A DNA stretch of 51,949 bases from Desulfoscipio geothermicus. Its GTDB lineage: Bacteria; Bacillota; Desulfotomaculia; Desulfotomaculales; Desulfallaceae. Below the pieces are notes generated by a model, which was not told where the DNA came from, did no database searches, and saw nothing but the letters and a program-made list of their open reading frames with translations. This document shows, one piece after another, positions 8,554 through 16,695 of the stretch; the stretch's first letter is position 1, and the number at the start of each line of letters is the position of its first letter. The stretch lies in the NCBI GenBank assembly GCA_016841905.1, contig JAENYF010000023.1, positions 1-51,949 of the forward strand, read 5' to 3'. The position numbers and the translations under genes were made by a program.

Positions 8554-8590
8554 AAAAAACCTGCTCGGTATCTACTCGACAGGTTTTTTT
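8554..8590. terminator. Bidirectional intrinsic terminator
   Basis: A 10-bp perfect stem, AAAAAACCTG (8554-8563) and CAGGTTTTTT (8580-8589), around a 16-nt loop, with T-runs on both strands. It separates the plus-strand AOR operon from the convergent minus-strand ferritin-like gene and can serve both. Confidence 0.85.
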
Positions 8591-8638
8591 CTTATATTTG
8601 ATTAATTTTATAAATCTAGCGCAGTAAAAGCTTTGGTT

Positions 8639-9124
8639 TTACTTGGCCAGTCCGACTGTGGATAGTTTATGAATGTGCTGTTTTTCCTGTTCAATAAGCT
8701 TGCCGATGATGTCTTTGCCCGAAGCATCCACCACATTGTATAGTTCCTGGAAAATTAAGATAGAGTCCTTTTCAAATTGCAGGGCAACCGCTAGGGCTTC
8801 CCTGGCTGTGGTGACACCTGCCGCCAATTTGTCAATATTGTCATGGTTAAACACATGGTTGTCAATTAATGCTTGTATGTAGTTGCTGTATTCGCTCACA
8901 TAGCTTTCATTGGGGAAAAACTCCTGTCCTAAACCAGCACCCAACGCTTCAAAATCGCTGATATGCTGTTTTTCTTCCCCGGCCAGGGCGGTAAACATCG
9001 CTTTAATTTCTATGCCGTCAACCTTGCCTACAGCTATTTCATAAAATTTCTGTCCCTGCTGTTCAATGGCTACCGCCAGTTTAACGATCTCTTCACCGCT
9101 GAAATTAATCATGCTCCATGCCAT
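8639..9124 (-). CDS. Ferritin-like/rubrerythrin-related di-iron protein
   Basis: 161 aa, all-helical four-helix bundle of the ferritin-like/rubrerythrin type. Di-iron ligands are visible as Glu in AIEQQGQKFYE, EEKQHISDFEA in the second helix, EKDSILIFQE in the third and EQEKQHIHKL in the fourth, giving the paired ExxH motifs. The C-terminal rubredoxin domain of classical rubrerythrin is absent and the protein has no cysteines. Related proteins reduce peroxide or store iron, fitting an anaerobe's oxygen defence. GAGGTG lies 8 nt before the ATG. It is 59 bp downstream of galE on the same strand, with a TATAAT in the gap (minus strand, 9163-9168) that may give it its own promoter. Confidence 0.85.
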   Translation of the reverse strand: MAWSMINFSGEEIVKLAVAIEQQGQKFYEIAVGKVDGIEIKAMFTALAGEEKQHISDFEALGAGLGQEFFPNESYVSEYSNYIQALIDNHVFNHDNIDKLAAGVTTAREALAVALQFEKDSILIFQELYNVVDASGKDIIGKLIEQEKQHIHKLSTVGLAK

Positions 9125-9183
9125 AGTTATTCACCTCTAATTATTTAATCCTTATTTAATATATTATAGCATGTAATAATGAA

Positions 9184-10176
9184 TCAAACCATGCTCTTCT
9201 CAAACCGCCAGGCATCGCGGCACATTTCGGTCAGACCTCGCCTGGCGGTCCAGTTAAGCTCCCGCCTGGCCTTGGAGGCATCAGCATAGCACTCGGCAAT
9301 ATCGCCGGGCCGTCGGTCCACTATGATATAGGGCACATCAATCCCATTCACCTCGGCAAATGTCTTGACCAGCTGCAAAACCGAAGTTCCCTGGCCGGTA
9401 CCCAGGTTATAAATATGTACCCCCGCGATTAAATTATTAAGCGCCGCCACATGCCCTTCCGCCAAATCCATCACATGAATATAATCCCTGACCCCGGTCC
9501 CATCCACGGTGGGGTAATCGCTGCCGAACACGCTTAATTTTTCCAGCTTGCCCTTGGCCACCTGGGTTATATAGGGCATCAGGTTATTGGGGATCCCTGT
9601 AGGCGCTTCACCAATCAAACCGCTCTCGTGGGCCCCCACCGGGTTAAAGTACCTTAACAACGCCACGGCCAGCTTGGGATTGGCCCCGGCTGCATCGGTG
9701 AGGATGCGCTCGCTCATAGCTTTCGTTGCTCCATAAGGATTGGTGGTGGCCAGCAAATCCATCGTCTCTACAAAAGGCACTTCATTCTCCCCATACACCG
9801 TGGCCGATGAGCTAAAGACAAACCGATGGACGCCATATTTCCGGCAGGCCCTGGCTAGCACCATTGTGCTGACCAGGTTGTTATAATAATAAGCCAAGGG
9901 TTTAGCCACGGATTCAGCCACTGCTTTAAAGCCGGCAAAATGAATAATCCCATCAATTGAGTGGTTAGCCAGAATTTGCTCCACCGCTGCTGCAACCGTC
10001 ACATCTACCTGGTAAAAAGTAACGTCCTTCCCCGTGATTTTTTTGACCCGGTCAAGGGTCTCAGCCTTGCTGTTGCTCAGGTTGTCTGCCACAATTACGC
10101 TATACCCCGCTTCCAGCAGAGCTACACAGGTATGGGAGCCGATAAACCCGGCCCCTCCGGTAACCAGTATGTTCAT
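9184..10176 (-). CDS. galE: UDP-glucose 4-epimerase
   Basis: 330 aa from ATG 10176 (MNILVTGG); an in-frame TTG 12 nt upstream is unlikely since the protein begins normally at MNILVTGGAGFIGSH. It interconverts UDP-glucose and UDP-galactose, possibly also the N-acetyl forms. Seen: NAD motif GGAGFIGSH (residues 7-15), FSSSATVYGE, catalytic Tyr-Lys in NPYGATK, ALLRYFNPVGAH and the GalE-type GTGVRDYIHVMDLAEGH. The length is typical. It provides galactose donors for the polysaccharide loci. The AGAGG site is 12 nt from the ATG. Confidence 0.95.
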   Translation of the reverse strand: MNILVTGGAGFIGSHTCVALLEAGYSVIVADNLSNSKAETLDRVKKITGKDVTFYQVDVTVAAAVEQILANHSIDGIIHFAGFKAVAESVAKPLAYYYNNLVSTMVLARACRKYGVHRFVFSSSATVYGENEVPFVETMDLLATTNPYGATKAMSERILTDAAGANPKLAVALLRYFNPVGAHESGLIGEAPTGIPNNLMPYITQVAKGKLEKLSVFGSDYPTVDGTGVRDYIHVMDLAEGHVAALNNLIAGVHIYNLGTGQGTSVLQLVKTFAEVNGIDVPYIIVDRRPGDIAECYADASKARRELNWTARRGLTEMCRDAWRFEKSMV

Positions 10177-10358
10177 ATGTAAAATCAACCTCTCTGATAC
10201 ATATACAGCTAATATTTCTCAAAGCCTGTATCTATTATATTCCGGTTTGCTGTCCCCGTGTAGCTATATTATCGTTTTAAGCCGGTAAATTCACACTGCC
10301 AACACCATCGTGTCTAATTAGTGCTGACTAGGCCAATTTGCCAGGCTTTGGAATAGGT

Positions 10359-10387
10359 TTGATAAAAAAATGGATAAGTATTACACT
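10359..10387 (+). promoter_or_regulatory. Candidate promoter of the ferredoxin/CDGSH gene
   Basis: TTGATA (10359-10364), 17 nt, TACACT (10382-10387) on the plus strand, 32 nt before the GTG start at 10419. The spacing is ideal and the -10 matches 4/6. Sequence match only. Confidence 0.5.
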
Positions 10388-10418
10388 AATTTAAAAAAGT
10401 TACGAAGGGATTGGTTAG

Positions 10419-10809
10419 GTGAAAGAGTACCGCTATGAGAATGAGCAGCTGATCGTCCACTGGTATCCTGAATTGTGCTCGCACCCGGGCATCTGCCTGA
10501 GGACCTTACCGCAGGTTTTCGACGTGGATAAAAGCCCCTGGATTAATATTAATGCAGCAGAGCCGGAGGAGATCATCAGCTGCATAGACAAATGCCCCTC
10601 AGGTGCCCTGAGATATTCCCTGCCGGATGGTTCACGAGTAAGCCCCCAGACCCTTGCTCATCGAAGGCCCAGCTGTAGCTATAAACTTTGATGGGAAAAC
10701 GCTTAAGGAAGGCGCTAAAATGGTGCTGTGCCGCTGCGGCCTGTCGGCAAACCGTCCCTTTTGTGACGGGGCGCATTACAAACAAGGCTGGCAAGTGGAT
10801 CAGAAATAA
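10419..10809 (+). pseudogene. Divergent 4Fe-4S mono-cluster ferredoxin fused to CDGSH domain, split by a frameshift
   Basis: The first part (GTG 10419) encodes a divergent mono-cluster ferredoxin domain with cysteines in ELCSHPGIC and SCIDKCPSGAL. Its frame ends at 10691 in unlike sequence. One base out of frame the protein continues as RPLLIEGPAVAINFDGKTL and a perfect CDGSH iron-sulfur motif, CRCGLSANRPFCDGAH, ending at TAA 10807-10809. The switch maps to a run of five C near 10650; removing one C restores a single reading frame of about 129 aa, the known Fer4_19-CDGSH architecture. It could be a true frameshift mutation, a sequencing error in a homopolymer, or less likely programmed slippage. 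The ribosome site is AGGGA. Confidence 0.8.
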
Positions 10810-10940
10810 TGCCCGCTAACGCAGAACAGGCGTCCCCTTTAATCCCACTTCTTAGTCACCAGGAAAGTGGATGACAAAACAAGGATCGACCACCTAGCTT
10901 ATACTTGCGGTACATGGTCCTTAGTTTGCCATCTGACTGC

Positions 10941-12437
10941 TTAATTAACCTCCAGTAATTCCCAACTTAAAGCCTTATCCGCCTCATTATGCCCGGCCGC
11001 AGCTGCATTGACCCGCACATAATCATGGTAATATTTACCTAAGTACCGTTCATTGTAACGGTATGGCTGGCCAGGGCCAAGGGTACTGTACTTAATACCG
11101 TTCAGTATGCAGCCAAGCACCGGCACCCCGGCCTGAGCAAAACCAGCCCTGGTTAAATTAATAAGGTCTGCTTGGGCATAACCCTGCTTCACCACTAGCA
11201 GCACCCCATCGGTATGCACTGCAAGGGTTAACGCGTCGGTCAGCAAATAGGCGGGTGGCGTGTCCAAAATTATGTAGTCAAACTGCTGCTCCAAAGCGGT
11301 CAACAGGACGGACATCTGAACAGACCCCAGCAATTCGGAAGGATTAGGCACAATGGTCTCGTTGGGCAAAACATGAATACCCGGCCAAGCAAGATACACC
11401 ATGCAATCCTCTGCTTTAGCTGCACCACACAGCACCGCAGCAAGTCCCCGGTTGTCCTTTAGCGCTAAACCCAGCACCCGGTGGACATTCGGTTTGCGCA
11501 GGTCGCAGTCGACCAGGAGCACCGACTTACCGGCCTGGGCCACGCTAAGGGCTAAATTGACGGCTACGGTAGACTTGCCTTCCCCGGTCAAAGTGCCTGT
11601 GACCAGCAGTTTTTTGGCGTGGTTAGCCGCGGCGGCAAACCGGAAATTGGTCCCTGCTGATTTGTAGGCTTCCAAAAATCCGAACCCTGCCTGCTCCGAG
11701 GTCACCAGGCAGGCGCCCTGGCCGGCCTCGCGCCCCCAAAAAGGTATACTGCCCAGTAAAACCAGGCCAAGCTTATTTTTTACATCATCACCGTGCTTAA
11801 TAGTATTATCCAACCACAAAAGCAGAAAGACAGTGGCCAGTCCGAGCAGTAATCCAAGCAGTGTGCCTGCACCCACACTTCGGTAAAGAACCTGATGTTT
11901 ATGGTCTTCGGGCACCTGAGAGTAGTCCAGGACATTTACCGAACCAACCTCGATCGTAGAAGAAATAGCCGCTGGCGCTACATTAATGATGGCATTGCAA
12001 ACTAGAGCCGAGATTTCCGGAACCGGGTAGTTTACTTGTACATTAAGCACTTCGGTATCCTTAACCGGTTCTACAGCCACATAAGGCTTGAGCACACCAG
12101 GTAGCAGGTCCAGTTGCAGCTCCTGGATAACCAGCTCCATGACCCGGTTGCTGGTCAGTATGGCAGTATAGGTATTCACCAGCTTGGCCGATAGCTCGAC
12201 ATCATTAGTGAGCACCGCACCATCCCCATAAAACTTGGGCTGCCTAGAATTGATGACCATGCTGGCGCTGTAAACCGGAACGTATGTACACAGAGTGTAA
12301 TAATAGGCCAGCAAGGGCACTAATATTAGCCAGAGGGCTACGACCCACCACCACCTAAACAGCGCGGTAAAGATCTCCCCCCAACTGATCTCCCTAACCT
12401 TAGCACTGGCATCGGGACTAAATCCCTGCTTCTCCAT
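10941..12437 (-). CDS. BY-kinase 1: Wzz-type chain-length regulator fused to tyrosine kinase
   Basis: 498 aa, both halves of a CpsC/CpsD system in one chain. Residues 17-210: Wzz domain with membrane helices at about 30-48 and 187-208. Residues 255-440: bacterial tyrosine kinase with Walker A GTLTGEGKST (281-290), Walker A' LLVDCDLRKP (307-316) and Walker B YIILDTPP (388-395). The tail holds seven tyrosines between 450 and 473, the autophosphorylation cluster. Such proteins set polymer length and couple synthesis to export. It closes operon 1, 20 bp after the FemAB-like gene, with a strong AGGAGG. A close paralogue of nearly equal size lies at 26730-28220. No phosphotyrosine phosphatase gene is seen nearby. 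Confidence 0.93.
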   Translation of the reverse strand: MEKQGFSPDASAKVREISWGEIFTALFRWWWVVALWLILVPLLAYYYTLCTYVPVYSASMVINSRQPKFYGDGAVLTNDVELSAKLVNTYTAILTSNRVMELVIQELQLDLLPGVLKPYVAVEPVKDTEVLNVQVNYPVPEISALVCNAIINVAPAAISSTIEVGSVNVLDYSQVPEDHKHQVLYRSVGAGTLLGLLLGLATVFLLLWLDNTIKHGDDVKNKLGLVLLGSIPFWGREAGQGACLVTSEQAGFGFLEAYKSAGTNFRFAAAANHAKKLLVTGTLTGEGKSTVAVNLALSVAQAGKSVLLVDCDLRKPNVHRVLGLALKDNRGLAAVLCGAAKAEDCMVYLAWPGIHVLPNETIVPNPSELLGSVQMSVLLTALEQQFDYIILDTPPAYLLTDALTLAVHTDGVLLVVKQGYAQADLINLTRAGFAQAGVPVLGCILNGIKYSTLGPGQPYRYNERYLGKYYHDYVRVNAAAAGHNEADKALSWELLEVN

Positions 12438-12457
12438 ACCCGGACCTCCTTCTCGCT

Positions 12458-13243
12458 TTACAAATGCCTGTTCTGCAACCGAGCAACGCTATTCCTCACC
12501 TTTTGGCACAGTTTCGCCCGGCCGGATACAGGGAAAGAAACATTGTAATACGCACCTGCATGGCCGCCGAAGGCTACTTTAAACCGGTCAATTCCGTTGG
12601 GGGCGGTCCATGAACTAATGCCGCCCCAGTCATAGACAGCGTAACCCTGGTTTTTAAACAGTTGCAGATCGCACCAGTGCAGGTATTTGTTGGCACGCCC
12701 TATATAGCTGCGCAGCTCCTGACCAGCCTCCCGAAAAAGGGAGCAGGAGTACTGAGCCCGGGCGTGTCTCCCATCCACCACATAAGAATGGTAGACGTAA
12801 TCCCTCTGGGCGTCACCGGCGATGGTGATGAACAGGGCGTCCTGCATAGCGTAAGCGAGCAATGACTGGAGCTGCAGCGTCTTTGCCAGGCCCTTATCTC
12901 GGAACATTCTGGCGTAGGTGTCAGCGAAGGCGGTGAGCATCCCAGGGTTCTCCAGGATCGCCTGGCTGTCATATGTACGAACCGCTGTTTTTTCCAATTG
13001 AGCCCGCAGGATTTGCTTTTGCGTCTTACCGGTAATGAACTTATACAGTTGCTCCTTGGGCAAGGTCAGGTCCGTGAACAGAGTGTCCTGCCGGGAATTG
13101 ACATAACCCCGCCTGGCCACGGGATGGCTGCGGCCGTGGAGCACGCATAGGTCAACCTTGTTCCGGGGCAGGAAATCCTCCAGTGTTGGCTCAAACCAAA
13201 TATGACTGGTGGTTAAGTATTTGCCCTGAGTGACAACCTCCAA
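12458..13243 (-). CDS. FemAB-like acyltransferase (GNAT fold)
   Basis: 261 aa. The C-terminal segment YDWGGISSW...GIDRFKVAFGG is the signature of the FemAB/lipid II aminoacyltransferase-like branch of the GNAT superfamily. The middle part (QKQILRAQLEKTAV; ADTYARMFRDKGL) also fits. FemABX enzymes use aminoacyl-tRNA to modify peptidoglycan, while relatives in polysaccharide clusters are thought to acylate or aminoacylate sugars; the substrate here is unknown. It starts at TTG 13243, supported by a strong AAAGGAGG 7 nt upstream. It sits in the middle of operon 1 between Wzx and BY-kinase 1, so modification of the glycan is the likely job. About half the usual FemX length (340-420), so only one GNAT lobe may be complete. 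Confidence 0.75.
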   Translation of the reverse strand: MEVVTQGKYLTTSHIWFEPTLEDFLPRNKVDLCVLHGRSHPVARRGYVNSRQDTLFTDLTLPKEQLYKFITGKTQKQILRAQLEKTAVRTYDSQAILENPGMLTAFADTYARMFRDKGLAKTLQLQSLLAYAMQDALFITIAGDAQRDYVYHSYVVDGRHARAQYSCSLFREAGQELRSYIGRANKYLHWCDLQLFKNQGYAVYDWGGISSWTAPNGIDRFKVAFGGHAGAYYNVSFPVSGRAKLCQKVRNSVARLQNRHL

Positions 13244-13270
13244 GGCAACACCTCCTTTAGCTAAGTAAAA

Positions 13271-14623
13271 TTAACAGGCACAGCAGGTAGCCTGGCGCAG
13301 GATCCGCTGAATAATCCGGGTCTTGCAGGTAATGGTCAAAACACCCTGAAGCAACCCACCGGCCACAATACCATAGATGCTAAAGTAGTTAACCAGCCAG
13401 AAAGCTACCGCCAGGAAGGCAATATTCGAGCCAAGCGTGATCATGAAATCCTCCCTCACCCGGCCCAGCGCCGCAAAGAAAGGATGAAGTGCCACGTAAG
13501 AAAGGGTGTAGTCGTTGGCCAGCAGGAGCACGATGAATAGCACAACCTGCTGCGCAAATTCCGGTCCCAGCAGGATCTGGAAGCAGGGGCCAGCAACTAG
13601 GCTGCACAGAACAGTCACCGGGAGCAGTAGCGCCAGTAGGATATTGCGTAGCCGTAGCACCACCCGGTAAGCCTGAGCGTCCTGCTGCCGGGCAACTAGC
13701 TCGGCCAGCTGGGGCAGGATCGCCTGAGAGATCGGGTTGGCTAGCAGGGAAAACAACTGGATGATCTGCTTAAACACCTTATAAATAGCTACCAGTTCCA
13801 CGGAAAGCCGGGCAATAATAAACACATCAAAATACTTAACCGGGATATCCGCGGTAGAGCCAAGGTTGGACCACAGGGTATAGCGAAGGAAGCCCTCTCC
13901 TGTTCCGCCCAGCTTGCTTTTTGCCACCCTGCGCAGACCCAGCCGCCTGGAAACCACCCAGGCCGCGATAGCTAGCAAGGAAATGTGCTTGGCGATGTCC
14001 ACGCCGATATAAAGGAGCACCAAGCTCTCAAGGGTAATCTGGCCGGCCAGGGCGTAAATACCCACCGCCGCCAGTCGCACCATGGCCAGTGCGACCGAGT
14101 GGAGGGCGGCCAGGTTATACAGGTTGAACAGCCGGAGCACTCCGGTGGGGGTGCCCCCAATATGAAAAAGGATCTCCAACGAGAAAAGCACCGCCAGCCA
14201 AAGCAGGCCCGGTTCCCACTGCAGTAGCCTGCCCACCACCGGAATGGCCGCCAGCGCCAACGCCAGACCGGCTACAGCGCCCGCCAGATCAATGGTAAAG
14301 CCGTATTTAATAACGGCGGCCAAGCGCTCGTCGTCTCCGTCCACCACCGCAGCGCTGCCAAACTTAATTACGCCCTGCCAGGACTGAAAGTTAACCAGGC
14401 TGTCCGCCAAGGTCATGTACTGCTGGGCTAAGACAAACAGACCATAATTGGTACTGCCTAGCAGCTTAACCATGAGCAGCAGGGTCACCAGGTTGAGCAG
14501 ATTAGCACCGCCGCTGCCCCATAGGCAGGTAGTAATATTTTTGACCAGCCTGGGCCAAAAATCATTGGCATTAACGGTCCGGGCCAGCTCACAGTCTTGG
14601 TTTAAAATATGTTTTTTCACCAT
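13271..14623 (-). CDS. Polysaccharide flippase Wzx 1 (MOP superfamily)
   Basis: About 450 aa from ATG 14623; an in-frame GTG at 14659 with GGAG 7 nt upstream is an alternative, and both overlap the end of the deacetylase gene. It is a multi-helix membrane protein of the Wzx/MOP exporter type with about 12-14 hydrophobic segments, the first starting at LLNLVTLLLMVKLLGSTNYG, a common Wzx opening. It would flip the lipid-linked repeat unit across the cytoplasmic membrane. It lies in operon 1 with a dedicated Wzy polymerase and BY-kinase. A second, dissimilar Wzx is at 23068-24345. Confidence 0.88.
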   Translation of the reverse strand: MVKKHILNQDCELARTVNANDFWPRLVKNITTCLWGSGGANLLNLVTLLLMVKLLGSTNYGLFVLAQQYMTLADSLVNFQSWQGVIKFGSAAVVDGDDERLAAVIKYGFTIDLAGAVAGLALALAAIPVVGRLLQWEPGLLWLAVLFSLEILFHIGGTPTGVLRLFNLYNLAALHSVALAMVRLAAVGIYALAGQITLESLVLLYIGVDIAKHISLLAIAAWVVSRRLGLRRVAKSKLGGTGEGFLRYTLWSNLGSTADIPVKYFDVFIIARLSVELVAIYKVFKQIIQLFSLLANPISQAILPQLAELVARQQDAQAYRVVLRLRNILLALLLPVTVLCSLVAGPCFQILLGPEFAQQVVLFIVLLLANDYTLSYVALHPFFAALGRVREDFMITLGSNIAFLAVAFWLVNYFSIYGIVAGGLLQGVLTITCKTRIIQRILRQATCCAC

Positions 14624-15569
14624 GAGTTTGGCGTTCCTCTCCGAGCCCGCTGAGTTCACGGTATTGCTCCAGGGTCACGCCCCGATAATTTGGCGCGAGC
14701 ATGGAGAACAGCAGCTCCATACAGCCGTAGAGTTCCTCCACACGCTGCTCCGTCGTGAAAGCTCTGCTGCCTCCGGGCATCAGCTCCGAAGAGTGCAGCA
14801 TGAACATTAGATAGTTTGTTTCCTCCCGGCTGATCTTCTCCACCAGGCGCAGCAGGCCCTTGGCCGAGAGATATTGGTCCGGGCGCAGCCACTGTTCCTT
14901 GCCTTTCACATAGTCCCGGCACTCTCGCAGTAAACCGCGAAGGGAAAGGACATGCTTTGGTTGGAAGCAACGTATTTTACGGATTGACACCGGAACCTCC
15001 AGCAGATTGGCATAAATATAATAGGGCTGCTGTGGCGCTAAGCGGTAATCACTTCCAGGCAGCCCGGTACAGCCCAGGCTGCCTGCCCAGCTCACCCCAG
15101 GAGTGACCGAGCAGTCCACCAGGTAGCCGTATTTTTGCAGCAGGGCTAAATAAGTGTTGTTTAGCGTCCAGCGCCCGCTGCGGTGTGAGACAATCTTCCG
15201 CTGAAAAATATCCTCCAGCAGGCTTGTTAGGAACTTGATCTTCTCCTCCATGATCGCCGGAGGATATTCGATCAGGTAAGCCCGCTCCCGGTTAATGCTA
15301 CGCAGTGGATACTCGGGCGGGCTAGACCAAGCGTGCAGATGCAAACCTACTTCGCAGGCTCCCAGAGCCAGCCGGTCCCGCAGGTAGGCCATATAAAAAG
15401 GGTCTCTGGCCATCTCGTAACTGGTCAGCCACACGGGCTTAAAGCCGTACTGCTCACAAAGCTCCTGGAACCGGGGCAGGTACCGGGCGTTCTCCGTGGC
15501 AATTCCTCTAGCCAGATCCCACTGGTTATCAGCCTCGGCATCGATCGTGACGATAAAATATTTAGCCAT
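14589..15569 (-). CDS. Polysaccharide deacetylase-like protein (CE4/NodB fold)
   Basis: 326 aa from ATG 15569 (MAKYF); a GTG at 15575 is possible. CE4-type motifs are visible: the catalytic/metal Asp pair in TIDAEAD (residues about 9-15), the zinc-binding H-x-H in GLHLHAW, the HRSGRW motif, and a late FMLHSSE with histidine. No signal peptide or membrane helix is present, so it probably acts in the cytoplasm on a lipid-linked or nucleotide-linked N-acetyl sugar rather than on finished polymer. It overlaps the upstream glycosyltransferase by 8 nt (ATGGCTAA), indicating translational coupling. The exact substrate is unknown. Confidence 0.8.
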   Translation of the reverse strand: MAKYFIVTIDAEADNQWDLARGIATENARYLPRFQELCEQYGFKPVWLTSYEMARDPFYMAYLRDRLALGACEVGLHLHAWSSPPEYPLRSINRERAYLIEYPPAIMEEKIKFLTSLLEDIFQRKIVSHRSGRWTLNNTYLALLQKYGYLVDCSVTPGVSWAGSLGCTGLPGSDYRLAPQQPYYIYANLLEVPVSIRKIRCFQPKHVLSLRGLLRECRDYVKGKEQWLRPDQYLSAKGLLRLVEKISREETNYLMFMLHSSELMPGGSRAFTTEQRVEELYGCMELLFSMLAPNYRGVTLEQYRELSGLGEERQTHGEKTYFKPRL

Positions 15570-16695
15570 GGCCACGCTCGCTCCAACACCGCAAATACAT
15601 GTCCTTCAGCTTGGCTGAGGCAACCCGGGCGTCATACTCCTGCAAGGGGCAGACAACCTCCCCAACGTAGTCGGGGTCTAAAACCGCAGCTACCCAGTTT
15701 TCTAGGGAGGCCTCCTTCTCCAAGCGCCGGACAAGGGGCGTGGCAATGGTCTCCGCCGGTACGCCGGCAGACACCACACAGCGGGTACCCAGGATCTGGG
15801 CCTCCAGCGACACCAGCGAGCAGGCCTCGTGAAGGGAAGGCAACACAAAAACATCCAGCGCACAGTAAACCGTGGCCACATCCTCCCAGCTGCCCAGAAA
15901 AACCACCCGGTCACCAAGGTGCAGTGACTCAGCCCTGTTCTCCAGCACAGCCCGCTCCCCGCCGTCCCCAGCCAGCACCAGCAGGGCATTCTCCTTCCGG
16001 GTAAGGACTCCGGCCAGCACCTCCAGGAGAAAACTATAATTCTTTACTTTATTTAGCCGCCCCACACTGCCAAGCACAAAGGCGTCCTGAGGCAGCTGCA
16101 GCCGGTCCCGAGCCTCCGCCCGGGAGAGCCGAGCACGCTGCAGAGCCCTGAAATCAATGCCGTTGCGCAGCAGTTCATATCGGCGGATGCCATAGCGCTT
16201 TTGGGCCTTCCTTGCCTGCTCCTCGGTGATACATACCGGTACAAAACCGCCCATCCGCAGGCCATATCTGGCAATCAATAGGTTGATGCCCTGGTAGGCC
16301 AGGGGGTCGCTGTGCAGAGTATTAAAGCGCAGGGGGACGCGATATTTCCAAACCGGCAGCAGCGCGTGCTTGATAATGATGGTCATATGGGTATGAATGA
16401 TGTCCGGGCAGTATTCCCGGATGGCCCGGTCGACCGCTTTCACTTGCCGGAGCCAGTTTTGCATCGCCCGCAAGGTGCGCAGTCGCAGCCGAGAACCGGT
16501 GCTGTTTAGATAGACCACCGGCAAACCTTCATTGGCTAGGCTCTGCTCATAGAAGGAATTCCCCCGGTAACCCAGGACAAACAGCCTGAGATCCACCTCC
16601 GGATCATCCCTGAGGCTGCGCATATTGTCCAGCACCACGTGCTGGGCGCCGCCTTGGTTCATAGCCGTAATCAGGCACATTACCTTTAACTTCAT
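15562..16695 (-). CDS. Glycosyltransferase family 1 (GT4-type)
   Basis: 377 aa from ATG 16695, where GAGGTG lies about 9 nt upstream; the frame is open further but that part overlaps the Wzy gene. GT-B fold: N-terminal acceptor domain beginning MKLKVMCLITAMNQGGAQHV with the GGA loop, and C-terminal nucleotide-sugar domain with VGRLNKVKNYSFLLEVLA, LLVLAGDGGERAVLE and the EX7E-like DVFVLPSLHEACSLVSLEA. It overlaps the wzy stop by 4 nt (ATGA). It adds one sugar of repeat unit 1; donor and linkage cannot be inferred. Confidence 0.92.
   Translation of the reverse strand: MKLKVMCLITAMNQGGAQHVVLDNMRSLRDDPEVDLRLFVLGYRGNSFYEQSLANEGLPVVYLNSTGSRLRLRTLRAMQNWLRQVKAVDRAIREYCPDIIHTHMTIIIKHALLPVWKYRVPLRFNTLHSDPLAYQGINLLIARYGLRMGGFVPVCITEEQARKAQKRYGIRRYELLRNGIDFRALQRARLSRAEARDRLQLPQDAFVLGSVGRLNKVKNYSFLLEVLAGVLTRKENALLVLAGDGGERAVLENRAESLHLGDRVVFLGSWEDVATVYCALDVFVLPSLHEACSLVSLEAQILGTRCVVSAGVPAETIATPLVRRLEKEASLENWVAAVLDPDYVGEVVCPLQEYDARVASAKLKDMYLRCWSERGHG

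Noticed and set aside
15333..16004. 223-aa plus-strand reading frame rich in Pro/Arg/Gln
   Set aside because: Antisense shadow of the deacetylase and GT1 genes, caused by their GC-rich codon use.
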